Below are positions 1 to 7,987 of a DNA stretch of 64,000 nucleotides, one piece after another (the stretch's first letter is position 1; each line of letters begins with the position of its first letter). Under the pieces are notes generated by a model that was given only the letters and a program-made list of their open reading frames with translations, searched no databases and was not told the DNA's origin. Source of the stretch: Candidatus Leptovillus affinis. GTDB taxonomy: Bacteria > Chloroflexota > Anaerolineae > Promineifilales > Promineifilaceae. The stretch covers positions 62,001 to 126,000 of the forward strand of contig JADIYP010000005.1 in the NCBI GenBank assembly GCA_016705235.1. The letters run 5' to 3'. The position numbers and the translations under genes are program-made.

Positions 1-73
1 AAAAGTCATTGTAGGTTGGTTTCCACAGAAGACCGGCGTCGTTCAGGTCTTGGGCAAGCTGTATAGAGATCAT
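1..73 (-). CDS. Partial CDS, unrecognised protein N-terminus
   Basis: The minus strand opens at an ATG at 73-71, about 10 bases after an AGAGGA ribosome-binding site, and stays open to the window edge. The 24 codons visible begin MISIQLAQDLNDAGLLWKP. A start of this kind resembles hypothetical proteins I associate with Chloroflexota, but that is from memory only. The gene runs off the left end, so neither length nor function can be judged. It is divergent from plsY. Confidence 0.5.
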   Translation of the reverse strand, partial: MISIQLAQDLNDAGLLWKPTYNDF

Positions 74-123
74 GGTTAATTGTTCCTCTGAGTGTGACAT
101 TGGTAGTTGGTGTTACGCACTCG

Positions 124-187
124 AAACCCCAAGGATTTACTCGACCTCTGGAATATGACCGTTGGTTCGGTAAAACCCTAAGGGCTT
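124..187. repeat. Degenerate copy of the 60-bp AAGGGTTT hairpin family
   Basis: The left arm AAACCCCAAGGATTT (124-138) and right arm AAACCCTAAGGGCTT (173-187) match the arms of the 60-bp inverted-repeat element found at 9644, 9712, 9781, 17882 and 49599, but with several mismatches and a slightly longer spacer. It sits in the spacer between the partial gene and plsY. Confidence 0.4.
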
Positions 188-284
188 TCACCAGAGTGAC
201 TGCGTAACATGAGATTGATAATTGTGAGTTACGTGGCGGCAATAATAATTCAGAACGGCTTTGGGCGCACAAACCTTATACAAT

Positions 285-875
285 ATGCTCATGACAACGA
301 TATTTTGGATGATAGTTTCGTTCTTTTGCGGCGCGCTCCCGTTTTCGGTCTGGGTGGGGCAGTTGGCGTTGCGGCGCGACATTCGCACGTATGGCGATGG
401 CAATCCGGGCGCGGCCAATGTGTTTCGGGCCGGCAACAAAAAGTGGGGCGTGCTGGCGATTTTGTTGGATGGATTTAAGGGAGCGATTCCGGTGGGGATC
501 GCGCATTATCTGGTAGGATTGGATGGGTGGGGGTTAACGGCCGTTGCCCTGGCTCCCATTCTCGGCCATGCTTTTTCCCCATTTCTGCGCTTTCGCGGCG
601 GCAAGGCCCTGGCCGTTACCTTTGGCGTCTGGCTGGGGCTGACTTCCTGGATTGGACCAACGGCTTTGGGGCTGTCTTTTGCCTTCTGGCTGTGGCTGTT
701 GACGGTAGAAGGTTGGGCGGTGCTGGCCGGGATGCTGACTTTTTTGGCTGTGCTGGTTTTTTTGCCTGGCGGCTGGCCGCTGCTGGCCGTCTGGCTGGGC
801 AATTTTGTTATCCTGGTCTGGAAGCACCGGGAAGATTTGCGGAAGAAGGTGGGGTTACGGCCGTTGCAAAAATAG
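285..875 (+). CDS. plsY: Glycerol-3-phosphate acyltransferase PlsY
   Basis: Integral membrane acyl-phosphate:glycerol-3-phosphate acyltransferase, which makes lysophosphatidate in the first step of phospholipid synthesis. The family motifs are clear: YGDGNPGAANVFR near residues 36-48, a DGFKG motif after it, and GHAFSPFLRFRGGKALA near residue 93-108. About five hydrophobic segments and a length near 196 residues fit the family. The frame is open upstream to a TTG at 261. The ATGs at 285 and 291 are better starts, but neither has a Shine-Dalgarno site. A TACAAT hexamer at 279-284 abuts the first ATG, so a leaderless message starting at 291 is possible. The gene stands alone on the plus strand. 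Confidence 0.93.
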   Translation: MLMTTIFWMIVSFFCGALPFSVWVGQLALRRDIRTYGDGNPGAANVFRAGNKKWGVLAILLDGFKGAIPVGIAHYLVGLDGWGLTAVALAPILGHAFSPFLRFRGGKALAVTFGVWLGLTSWIGPTALGLSFAFWLWLLTVEGWAVLAGMLTFLAVLVFLPGGWPLLAVWLGNFVILVWKHREDLRKKVGLRPLQK

Positions 876-891
876 GACGCGGCTAAACCAA

Positions 892-935
892 AAATCCGCG
901 AAAATCCGTCTAATCCGCGTCATCCGTGGCCCATT
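892..935. repeat. ATCCGCG-type intergenic repeat
   Basis: Short iterations of AAAATCCG, TAATCCGCG and TCATCCGTG follow the end of plsY and run into the end of the next, minus-strand gene. Related material lies at 1636-1711, 5218-5300 and near 33870-33925. Here it lies between convergent genes. Confidence 0.55.
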
Positions 936-1621
936 CCTGTCTCTTCCTGCCTATAAACAAACGAAAAAACGATCAGCAACACAAACATCAACGCTATAGC
1001 CAACGTGAACGGCTCTGTGGCCGGGCCGCGCTGGATGAAGGAAACGAGGCCCAGCAAGAAGGTGGCGACGGCCGTGATGGTGATGAATTTGGCAAAACGG
1101 CCGTTTCCCCGCCACAGCCCCACGCCAATCAACACAAAATAAGTCGCCAGACTGCCCCATTTCAACCACGTCAACCAGTGCAGCCGCGCCAGTTCGGCAG
1201 CAAAATCGCCGGAAGCCAGCCCGGCCGTGATGCCGAAAAGCTGCATGTTTTCCAGCGCGTCGCCGGCAAAGGCGAGCAGCGCCAGCGCCGCTCCGGCATA
1301 CAGCCACGTTTTTCCCGTGTGCCGCGCCGCCAGCACCGCAAAGCTAAACAAAAAGCCGCTGTACAGCAGCATGTACAGGTAATCCAGCCGATTGCCCTGG
1401 TCCATTGCCGCTGCCATTGCCGCCTGCTCCGGCGTGCCGTTGGCCCCGAACAGCGTGTAGATTTCCTCCGGCGTCTCGGCAAACTCAAAGGCGATAATCG
1501 GCGAACCGATGCCGTCAATCTGCCCCGGCGACTCCTGGGGAAACACGGTCATGTTTACCAGGCTCATCACAATCACGGCCAGCCCGATGAAGCCGCTGAG
1601 GATGTACGGCCGTTTCTTCAT
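920..1621 (-). CDS. Multi-pass membrane protein of unknown function
   Basis: A 233-residue protein with an N-terminal hydrophobic segment (residues 6-27), a mainly polar region to about residue 80, then about five more membrane segments at roughly 83-100, 106-125, 148-170, 180-195 and 205-225. A GGAGGGAG ribosome-binding site lies directly upstream of the ATG, which settles the start. No catalytic motif is evident and I do not recognise the family. It is convergent with plsY, and its 5' side carries an ATCCGCG repeat. Confidence 0.75.
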   Translation of the reverse strand: MKKRPYILSGFIGLAVIVMSLVNMTVFPQESPGQIDGIGSPIIAFEFAETPEEIYTLFGANGTPEQAAMAAAMDQGNRLDYLYMLLYSGFLFSFAVLAARHTGKTWLYAGAALALLAFAGDALENMQLFGITAGLASGDFAAELARLHWLTWLKWGSLATYFVLIGVGLWRGNGRFAKFITITAVATFLLGLVSFIQRGPATEPFTLAIALMFVLLIVFSFVYRQEETGMGHG

Positions 1622-1635
1622 TCTCCCTCCAGATG

Positions 1636-1711
1636 GATAGGACGCAGATTTTCACGGATGCGGCGGTTTTTCGCGGATGGGCCGATAAAATATCCGCGTT
1701 TATCCGCGTCC
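1636..1711. repeat. Imperfect inverted repeat of the ATCCGCG family
   Basis: The left part contains GGACGCAGATTTTCACGGAT and the right part ATCCGCGTTTATCCGCGTCC, giving an imperfect hairpin. It lies in the spacer between two minus-strand genes, downstream of one and upstream of the other, and could act as a terminator or mRNA-processing site. Confidence 0.55.
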
Positions 1712-1731
1712 AATTTTTCCTAAAAAGTTTA

Positions 1732-2316
1732 TCACACCGCAAATGGCGCTTCTTTCACCAGATGGCTCACCAGCAGTTTAGCATAGAAGAAGGGCAGCAA
1801 CCATTCCAGCCCTGGCGTGGGCGTGAAGGCGTACAGACTGAGCAGCAGACCGCCCATCCAGCACAGCATGGCCAACGGCCGTTGCCGCCCCCAGTTTGCC
1901 CGCGCAATGAACACGGCCGTTACCAGCAAATACCCATACGTCACCGTCAAATAGAGCCAATCGCCGCCGCGAAACAGCCAGGCCACCAGCAGCAGGTGGA
2001 TGAAATGCACGGCCGTAAAGCCCAAATGCTCCTTCACGCCTTGCCCGGACCGGTGATACCAGCGTTTGGCTGTGCTGGTGGCGTTGGTGATCACCCCGCC
2101 GGTCAGATCGAAGGTGATGATGGCGGCGACGAGGGTTTGCACGGCCGTCCAACCCAAATTTTGCGCGGAAGCATAGAGGATGACGCCAATGGTCATGAGC
2201 AGCGACGGCAGCAAAATTAGCCAGAACTCGGCCGGGCGCAAACCCGGCCCCATAAAACGATCCCATTGGCCGGCCAATCCGGCGCGTGGTTCGGGCGGGT
2301 TCCAATCAACTTGCAT
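1732..2316 (-). CDS. Membrane protein of unknown function
   Basis: About 194 residues if translation starts at the internal ATG at 2316, which is preceded by a GAGGA ribosome-binding site. The open frame runs further upstream to 2373, but that part lies inside the neighbouring gene and reads as non-native sequence. Five or six hydrophobic segments are present, with several aromatic and histidine residues in the middle (KRWYHRS and HFIHLLL). I do not recognise the family. The start overlaps the end of the deazaflavin-type gene by 11 bases, so the two are probably translated together. Confidence 0.75.
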   Translation of the reverse strand: MQVDWNPPEPRAGLAGQWDRFMGPGLRPAEFWLILLPSLLMTIGVILYASAQNLGWTAVQTLVAAIITFDLTGGVITNATSTAKRWYHRSGQGVKEHLGFTAVHFIHLLLVAWLFRGGDWLYLTVTYGYLLVTAVFIARANWGRQRPLAMLCWMGGLLLSLYAFTPTPGLEWLLPFFYAKLLVSHLVKEAPFAV

Positions 2317-2938
2317 GGCGCTTCCTCTTGATTTGCCAGGCCAGCAAATTGGCGGCCACGTTAAAGACCACAATCCACACCCACCACAAATCGGCCGGCA
2401 GGGGTGGCGGGGTGGGTTCGTCGGTGGGGTCGAAGCGCAGCCAGTAGATGCGGTCCTTTTTCGCCAGGATGTCGGCTTCGTCGAACTGAATGTCCAGGGC
2501 GTTCAGGTATGTATCGCGCAGCATTTGGCCGTCTTTTTTGGCCATGATGTGCAGCAGGTCCAGGATTTCCTGGTCGTCGGTGACGCGCACGGCCGTTACG
2601 CTTTGCGCGCCCGCAGCCGTCTGGATGGTCACACGCGGGTCGGCTTCGATATTGCGATACCACTGCGCGCGGCGGCCAAATCCGCTGGGCGCGTAGAGTT
2701 TGCCGTTCAGGCGGTGGTATTCGGTGAGGGTGCGGCGCGGCAGGCCCGATTTGCGCCCGGTGGTGGTTATCAGCACAAACAATTGGCCCAGCAGTGGTCC
2801 CAGGCCCAATCGCCACAACTGCACCGGCCATTTGAACATGGCTTTGCGCCAACCACCGGCAGGATAGGTCAGAAATCCGGCGTCTTTTTGTTGAAATTCA
2901 CTGTTCACAGTTGCCTCCTCTGGCGACGGCGTCGCCAT
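2306..2938 (-). CDS. Deazaflavin-dependent nitroreductase-family protein with a C-terminal membrane anchor
   Basis: Residues about 50-170 match the small split-barrel family of F420H2-dependent nitroreductases (Ddn type, DUF385). Visible motifs are TTTGRKSGLPRRT, a GFGRRAQWYRN segment and DPRV. Such proteins use F420 or flavin to reduce varied substrates; the substrate here is unknown. Unusually, the last 25 residues form a hydrophobic segment (WWVWIVVFNVAANLLAW) followed by a basic tail, so the protein is probably tethered to the membrane. It overlaps the next membrane-protein gene, suggesting a shared membrane role. There is no clear ribosome-binding site at the ATG at 2938. Confidence 0.82.
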   Translation of the reverse strand: MATPSPEEATVNSEFQQKDAGFLTYPAGGWRKAMFKWPVQLWRLGLGPLLGQLFVLITTTGRKSGLPRRTLTEYHRLNGKLYAPSGFGRRAQWYRNIEADPRVTIQTAAGAQSVTAVRVTDDQEILDLLHIMAKKDGQMLRDTYLNALDIQFDEADILAKKDRIYWLRFDPTDEPTPPPLPADLWWVWIVVFNVAANLLAWQIKRKRHAS

Positions 2939-2999
2939 GAATGTTTACCTATGGGATGAGAATTGAAGGCGATGCACGCTCAGTCCGCCTGGTTTAGTG

Positions 3000-3144
3000 A
3001 GACCCCAAGGGTTTGCTCCCTTGAAAATAGATTTGTCAAATCTTTAAGATTTGACAAATCTCAACCTTTTCATTCGTGGTGGTGGGTTAGGCCACTCATG
3101 ATGTCTCCTGAGAATTTGAATGATTGGGGACCCTTGGGGTCTGC
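3000..3144. repeat. Inverted repeat with AGACCCCAAGGGT arms, interrupted
   Basis: Arms GACCCCAAGGGT (3001-3012) and ACCCTTGGGGTC (3130-3141) are perfect complements and match the arms of the 60-bp element family. The spacing is about 145 rather than 60 bp, and a different palindrome (3029-3061) lies inside, as if one element had inserted into the other. No gene is visible in the 2939-3157 spacer. Confidence 0.6.
3029..3061. repeat. Nested palindrome of the AGATTTGTCAAATCT family
   Basis: AGATTTGTCAAATCT (3029-3043) is followed, after a few bases, by AGATTTGACAAATCT (3047-3061). The two are inverted copies and each is itself palindromic. Similar units occur at 7851-7883 and 12649-12681. Confidence 0.75.
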
Positions 3145-3157
3145 ATAGCGACCCCTG

Positions 3158-5188
3158 TTATTTTATGATGGTTAGCTGGTAGCTAGCCGGGGTGAGCGTC
3201 ATGGGGGCGGAGGCGGCGATGATGAGGATGGGCGCAGGCGCGCCCGGTTGGGTGGAAATGGCGTATGTTGGGAGAGAACGGCCGTCATTCAAATTCAATT
3301 CTTCCACCACCAGTTTGCCGTCCACGGCCTGAATCAACAACACATGCCAGGTCTGGGGAATGTAACCTGTGGCCTGCACAAAGCCGCTGGCCTGCCAGCC
3401 CTGGTCGCTTTCGGCGTCGTCGCTAAAGCCGATTTCCGGGATGCGCAGGTCGTCGAGGGCCAGGCCGTTGTGGGTGAGAATGGGGTCGGTGACATATTCA
3501 AAGCGCAGCAGGATTTCTTGCCCGGCGAAAGGCGTCAGGTCGATGGTTTCTTTCAGCCAGCCGCCGCTGTTGTCGGAGTAAAAGTAGTCGGTGAAGGCCG
3601 CTTCGCTGGGGTCGTGGGCGGGGTCAGAGCCTTGCATGTTGGGCGCGCGCAGCCCCTGCCACGTCTGCCCGCCATCGGTGGAGGCTGAAACGTACGCAAA
3701 ATCATACCCCAACTCGATGTCGTAGTAAACCGCGTACTGCAAGGTGGCCTTGTCCACGCCGCGCAAATCGAAGGCGCGGGTGAGCTGCGCCTGGCTGAAG
3801 TTGGCGCGGTTAGACAGCCACATGTGCGCGCCGGAGACGGGCTGCACGGGGATGAGCGGTGTCAGGGCGTCGCCGTCAAACGTGATGGTCAGGTCACTGC
3901 CATCGGCCGGAAGCTGGTAATAATCGGCGGCATATTGGCTGACGGTGGTAGCGGTGGTGAAGGGGGGAGCAACGGCCGTTAGTGCCGCCGTCGCCACGCC
4001 ATCCCGCAAGCTGTACCGCTTGTCTGCGCCCGGTTGGTCGTGGATGGCCAGGGCGGCCTGCCAATCCAGCCACAGCGATTCGCCATCGAAGCCGAGGTTG
4101 TGGGCGGCGGCTACGGCCGTTACCGCGTCCAATCCGGTTTCGGTGCTGGTGGCAAATTCACGGTACAAATCCGGGCCGAGGCGGTTGTAGATGTAGCGGT
4201 TGAGCAGATAGCCCTGACCGTAGTGGGGGATGGTGTTGTTTTCCGGCCACATGTTGAGCTGCTGGTCAGGACTGCTCAGGAACAGATTGGCGCGGCTGAT
4301 GGCGTCGCTGCTGTAGCCGAGCAAATCTTCAGCCAGCATAGCCGAGCCTTCCACCGACCAATCAATGTCGCTGTTGTCGTAGTTGGCCTCGACCATGTGG
4401 CGGAATTCGTGGGTAAGGGTATCCAGGAAGCCGTCTGTGCCGAAGTAACGGCCGTTCATCACAAACATCTCGCGCTCGTTGGACTGCGGATCAATGCTGG
4501 CGGGCACGATGTCGCTGCTGCTAAAAAAGCCCAGAATGCCGCACGGTTCCGCGTTGCACAGGGTCAGCGGCGAGGCGGCGAGGATGTGGATGCGCGGGTC
4601 GCCGTCGATGCCGGGAGTGTCTTCGCTGCCGAAGATGCTGGTGACCTGGGCATAAATCTGGTCGAACGAATCGACCGTCCACTGCAAATCGGCGGCGCTG
4701 GGCGGCGGCAGGGCGGGCGACTGCTCGAACCAGAGGTAGGCGTGCTCGCCAACGGCGGCTATTTCGGCGTCGATGGTTTCGATGGTGATGCTGTCGACAT
4801 TGAGCACTTTGAACTGTTGGCGCGCGCCGACCATCAGGGGGGTGTCGGTGGGCGGGACCTGGGTGGGCACGGCCGTTACGCCGTAATACGCTCTTGCCAG
4901 CGCCACCGGGTCGCGTGTCAGGGGCAGGTTGGTGGTTAGCTCAACGGCCGTGCGCGCTTCGTCGGAAGCGGGGGACTGGGAAGTGGGCAATGGCGGCACA
5001 GCCGTAAGCGGCAGAGCCGTAGGCGGCACAACCGTAGGCGGCACGGCCGTAGATGGTACGGCCGTTGTTGGTTCCTCGTTGACGGTTATCTGTTGATGGT
5101 TGGGTACGGCCGTTGGTTGGGGATTCGTCAGCCCGCAGCTTACCAGCAGCAGGATTAAGAGCAAGAAAGGAAGTTTATATCGCGGCAT
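3158..5188 (-). CDS. Secreted lipoprotein, HExxH zinc metalloprotease (immune inhibitor A-like)
   Basis: A predicted lipoprotein of about 676 residues that probably digests extracellular protein. From the ATG at 5188 it has a lipobox (LLLVSC, Cys18), a Pro/Thr/Val-rich linker to about residue 75, then a zinc-protease domain with THEFRHM (His260, Glu261, His264) and a downstream WSVEGSAM glutamate at about 280 as likely third ligand. The C-terminal half contains two beta-sandwich segments (YVSASTDGGQTW and ALDDLRIPE) like those of M6 immune inhibitor A proteins. The frame is open to 5224, but that stretch lies partly in an inverted repeat, so 5188 is preferred. It follows the S41 protease gene on the same strand, separated by a strong hairpin. 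Confidence 0.8.
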   Translation of the reverse strand: MPRYKLPFLLLILLLVSCGLTNPQPTAVPNHQQITVNEEPTTAVPSTAVPPTVVPPTALPLTAVPPLPTSQSPASDEARTAVELTTNLPLTRDPVALARAYYGVTAVPTQVPPTDTPLMVGARQQFKVLNVDSITIETIDAEIAAVGEHAYLWFEQSPALPPPSAADLQWTVDSFDQIYAQVTSIFGSEDTPGIDGDPRIHILAASPLTLCNAEPCGILGFFSSSDIVPASIDPQSNEREMFVMNGRYFGTDGFLDTLTHEFRHMVEANYDNSDIDWSVEGSAMLAEDLLGYSSDAISRANLFLSSPDQQLNMWPENNTIPHYGQGYLLNRYIYNRLGPDLYREFATSTETGLDAVTAVAAAHNLGFDGESLWLDWQAALAIHDQPGADKRYSLRDGVATAALTAVAPPFTTATTVSQYAADYYQLPADGSDLTITFDGDALTPLIPVQPVSGAHMWLSNRANFSQAQLTRAFDLRGVDKATLQYAVYYDIELGYDFAYVSASTDGGQTWQGLRAPNMQGSDPAHDPSEAAFTDYFYSDNSGGWLKETIDLTPFAGQEILLRFEYVTDPILTHNGLALDDLRIPEIGFSDDAESDQGWQASGFVQATGYIPQTWHVLLIQAVDGKLVVEELNLNDGRSLPTYAISTQPGAPAPILIIAASAPMTLTPASYQLTIIK

Positions 5189-5217
5189 AGTTTGGTTTTG
5201 GGAGATTCGCAAGAGAT

Positions 5218-5300
5218 GGTACACGGATTTAACGGATGGGACGGATTTTCACTGATTTGTTATCCGTAAAAATCCATGAAATCCGTTAAATCCGTGTACC
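5218..5300. terminator. Long hairpin of the ATCCG repeat family
   Basis: A perfect 20-bp inverted repeat, GGTACACGGATTTAACGGAT at 5218-5237 and its complement at 5281-5300, encloses further ATCCG words. It fills the gap between the S41 protease gene and the metalloprotease gene, both on the minus strand. It has no clear U-run, so it may be a transcript-stabilising or attenuating hairpin rather than a simple terminator. Confidence 0.6.
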
Positions 5301-5309
5301 CCCTTCGCG

Positions 5310-7823
5310 TTAGTTTTGCTCGATGCGCAGGGTGTAGCTGCCGCTGCCCAAATCGCCGGGCGTGCTGACTTCCAGCACCAGCGTCAGGTCGAACGGGATT
5401 TGCATTTGCTCGAAGCCGGAGCTTGTGGTGGCGTTGTCCAGGTCGTCGTTGCTGAGGAGCAGGTTGCCGTCGGTGTCGTAGATGTTGAGCAGGGTGTCCA
5501 GCGGCGTGCCTGTGGCCGTTTGCCCTTCCAGGAAAATGCTCATCAGGTCGCCTTCTTTGGCGTCCAGGGTGTAGCGCACGCGCTCCCCGGCGGCCAGTTC
5601 GCCGTCCACGCTGTCGCCAATGGCCAGCGCGCCGCCTTCGCGGACGCTGCCGGTTGTTGTGCCTTGCAGGGCGGCAACGGCCGTTTCCAGCACCGTATCC
5701 ACATCCCCCAGCGCCGATTCGGCCGTTACCGGCACGCGCACGGCCGGCACCACGCCGATGCCCTCGATGTGAATGTTCCCCTCGCCGTCTACGGCGCGGC
5801 CGGCCGTGAAGGTGAAGCGCTCGTTTTCGGGCATCTGCACCTGCTTGATGCTGCCGCCCAAACCGGCCGTGGGATACTGCCCGAAGATGGTCGCCCGGTC
5901 GTTGATGGTCATGTCGTAGGAGAAAAATTCGCAGGCGCTGGCGCAGTCCGGCCCGACCAGCACGGCGATTTTGCCGTTGTAGCGCAAATCTTCTGTGGGC
6001 AGGAAAAAGTGGCCTTCGCCGCGCGGATCAAAATTAAACTCACCCCGATCCTCGTCGTAACGGCCGGTGTTGCCCAGCGAAAACGCCTCGTTGAAGAAGT
6101 AAGCGGCCATCTGGTCGGCCAGGAAGCCGCTGCCGCCGCCGTTCTGGCGCATGTCGATGATCAGGCCGGGCACGCCGTTTTCGTTCAGGTCGCGCATGAG
6201 CCGTTCCCACAACTGCACCGTCAGCAGGGCGTTGTCGGAGAAGCTGTAGATTTGCACGTAGCCCAGGTCGCTGTCTTCTAAAATCTGGTAGTCCAGGGGC
6301 AGTTCGAAGCCGGTGGGGATGGCATCTTGCAGGGCGGCGAACAGGCTGTCTTGCTCGAAGGCGGTGGGCACATCGGCCGTTTCTTCGCTGCCGCCGGGGT
6401 TGGTGAAGGTGACTTCGACGCTGCTGGCGCTGACGGGGAAGCGGGTGACGAAGGCGGTTTTGGCCAGGCGCTCGGTGTGGGCGGTGCTGTAGGGGCCGGT
6501 CCAGCCGATGGTGTTTTGCACGGCCGTATCCATCTCCACGCCGTCCAGGGCGATGATTTCCGCGCCTGTTTCGATGCCGGCCTGGGCGGCGGGGCCGTCT
6601 TCCAGAAGCCAGGTGGTCAGGAAACGGCCGTCATCCAATTCCTTCACCACCAGCCCGATGCCGTTGGCGTTCATGAAGCTAAATTCATCCTGGATGAACG
6701 GGCCGCTGACGTGGCCATCAGGAATGGACCAGGCCAGATCGCGCAGCGCCGTGCGGTACAAATCGGGGCTGCTTTTCTGGTCGGCTTCCTCAAATTGGGG
6801 GCGAAGCTGGCTGCGCAGCGCTTCCCAGTCGATGCCTTTGTAATCGGTGAAGGCGTATTCGTTTTTGAGCTGGTCGATGAGCGCGTCGAAGGCGTCGGCG
6901 TAGCTGAGGGCGGAATAATCGTCCAGGGCCGCGCCTTCCGGCTCGCTGAGGTCAATGGTCTGATGGCGTGCCCGGTCGAAGGTGAAGGGGTCGGTGTCCA
7001 TGTTGACCACCGTGTACCCTTGCGGCAGGGCGACGATGGGATCATCGGCGGTGAACAAGAGGCCATCGGGACCAAAGCCGCCGGGGAAGCCCTGCTGATC
7101 GTCTGGGGCGTAGACCAGGTATTCGCCGCCGACGACTTCGCGTTCTTTGGCGGCGTCTTCGCTGATGCGCGTGGAGGCGTAGGCGGTGGACCAGCCGCCG
7201 CCGCTGAGGTCGCGCTCTTCCAGGTACGGGTCGCCAAAGGTATTGGTCCAGTAGGCGACGGCAAAGACTTGCACGCCGGTATCCGTTTCGCCGTCGTTGT
7301 CCACGTCGCGCAGGCTGCCTTGCGGCTCGATGGGCAGAGCGAGGCTGTAGCTAAAGGGGGACTCGAAGAAGTCGGAGGTGATCTGGCCTAGAGCTTGCGA
7401 TTCGACAGGCATGAGGAAATGCTCGTTGCGGTCCACAAAGCCGGCCTGATCTTCCAGGATGACGACCGGTTCGGCGACGCCCAGGGTGAAGAAGGGGTTG
7501 GTGTAGGTGACGACGCCGGTGATGCTGACCACGCCGCCTTCGTCGTTGACGATGGGGGCGGGGGGGAATTGGGCGGTGGTGGGCTGGTTGGTTCGTGTTG
7601 GTTGGTTCGTTGGTTGGTTCGTTGGTTCGTTGGTTGGTTGGGGTGGGGTGGTGGGTTCGGCGGTGGGTTGGCTGGGGGCCACGGCCGTGTCGGTGGGTTG
7701 GCTGATGGGTTCGTTGGTTGGCTGGTCGGTGGGGGGAACGGCCGTAGGGCTGGGCTGCTGCTGGCAGGCGGCGAGAACGAGCAGCGCGGCGAGGGCCAGG
7801 ATTAATAGATAAGTTCGTTTCAT
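5310..7823 (-). CDS. Secreted lipoprotein, S41 (C-terminal processing) family protease
   Basis: About 837 residues. A lipobox (LVLAAC, Cys20) is followed by a Thr/Pro/Asn/Gln repeat linker to about residue 85, an N-terminal beta region, and a PDZ-like segment (VKELDDGRF to GAEIIALDGVEM) around 395-440. The S41 catalytic core contains LIIDMRQNGGGSG and the nucleophile region GPDCASACEFFSY near residue 630. A C-terminal pre-peptidase (PPC) beta domain includes DTLLNIYDTDGNLLLSNDD. Two ATGs are possible; AAAGGA is at a proper distance only from the second, at 7823. The expected role is degradation of extracellular protein or peptides. The linker is encoded by a slippage-prone GGTTGGTTCGTT microsatellite. 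Confidence 0.85.
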   Translation of the reverse strand: MKRTYLLILALAALLVLAACQQQPSPTAVPPTDQPTNEPISQPTDTAVAPSQPTAEPTTPPQPTNEPTNQPTNQPTRTNQPTTAQFPPAPIVNDEGGVVSITGVVTYTNPFFTLGVAEPVVILEDQAGFVDRNEHFLMPVESQALGQITSDFFESPFSYSLALPIEPQGSLRDVDNDGETDTGVQVFAVAYWTNTFGDPYLEERDLSGGGWSTAYASTRISEDAAKEREVVGGEYLVYAPDDQQGFPGGFGPDGLLFTADDPIVALPQGYTVVNMDTDPFTFDRARHQTIDLSEPEGAALDDYSALSYADAFDALIDQLKNEYAFTDYKGIDWEALRSQLRPQFEEADQKSSPDLYRTALRDLAWSIPDGHVSGPFIQDEFSFMNANGIGLVVKELDDGRFLTTWLLEDGPAAQAGIETGAEIIALDGVEMDTAVQNTIGWTGPYSTAHTERLAKTAFVTRFPVSASSVEVTFTNPGGSEETADVPTAFEQDSLFAALQDAIPTGFELPLDYQILEDSDLGYVQIYSFSDNALLTVQLWERLMRDLNENGVPGLIIDMRQNGGGSGFLADQMAAYFFNEAFSLGNTGRYDEDRGEFNFDPRGEGHFFLPTEDLRYNGKIAVLVGPDCASACEFFSYDMTINDRATIFGQYPTAGLGGSIKQVQMPENERFTFTAGRAVDGEGNIHIEGIGVVPAVRVPVTAESALGDVDTVLETAVAALQGTTTGSVREGGALAIGDSVDGELAAGERVRYTLDAKEGDLMSIFLEGQTATGTPLDTLLNIYDTDGNLLLSNDDLDNATTSSGFEQMQIPFDLTLVLEVSTPGDLGSGSYTLRIEQN
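7583..7646. repeat. Microsatellite encoding a Pro-Thr-Asn linker
   Basis: Irregular iterations of GGTTGGTTCGTT within the S41 lipoprotein gene encode the (N/E)QPTN linker just after the lipobox. Its unit length keeps the frame only for some slips, so copy-number change could lengthen the linker or switch the gene off. Confidence 0.7.
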
Positions 7824-7850
7824 TGGTCTTGTCATCCTTTGTGTAGGGCC

Positions 7851-7883
7851 AGATTTGTCTAATCTCCAAGATTAGACAAATCT
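7851..7883. repeat. Nested palindrome upstream of the S41 protease gene
   Basis: AGATTTGTCTAATCT (7851-7865) and AGATTAGACAAATCT (7869-7883) form a perfect inverted repeat with a 3-base loop, about 28 bases before the start codon. The position fits a 5'-leader hairpin or operator. Confidence 0.75.
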
Positions 7884-7987
7884 ATCATTGAAGGCGTGAT
7901 TGTACCGGCAAAAGCGGGCGGAGGGGAAGGGGGAACGGCCGTTTCTCACCCCTGCATCACGTTCTGTTTACAACTTCTTAAGGTTAG

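Noticed and set aside
4034..4939. Long plus-strand open frames opposite the metalloprotease, S41 protease and kinase genes (for example 301 codons here)
   Set aside because: They are antisense shadows in GC-rich genes; the minus-strand products have clear domains.
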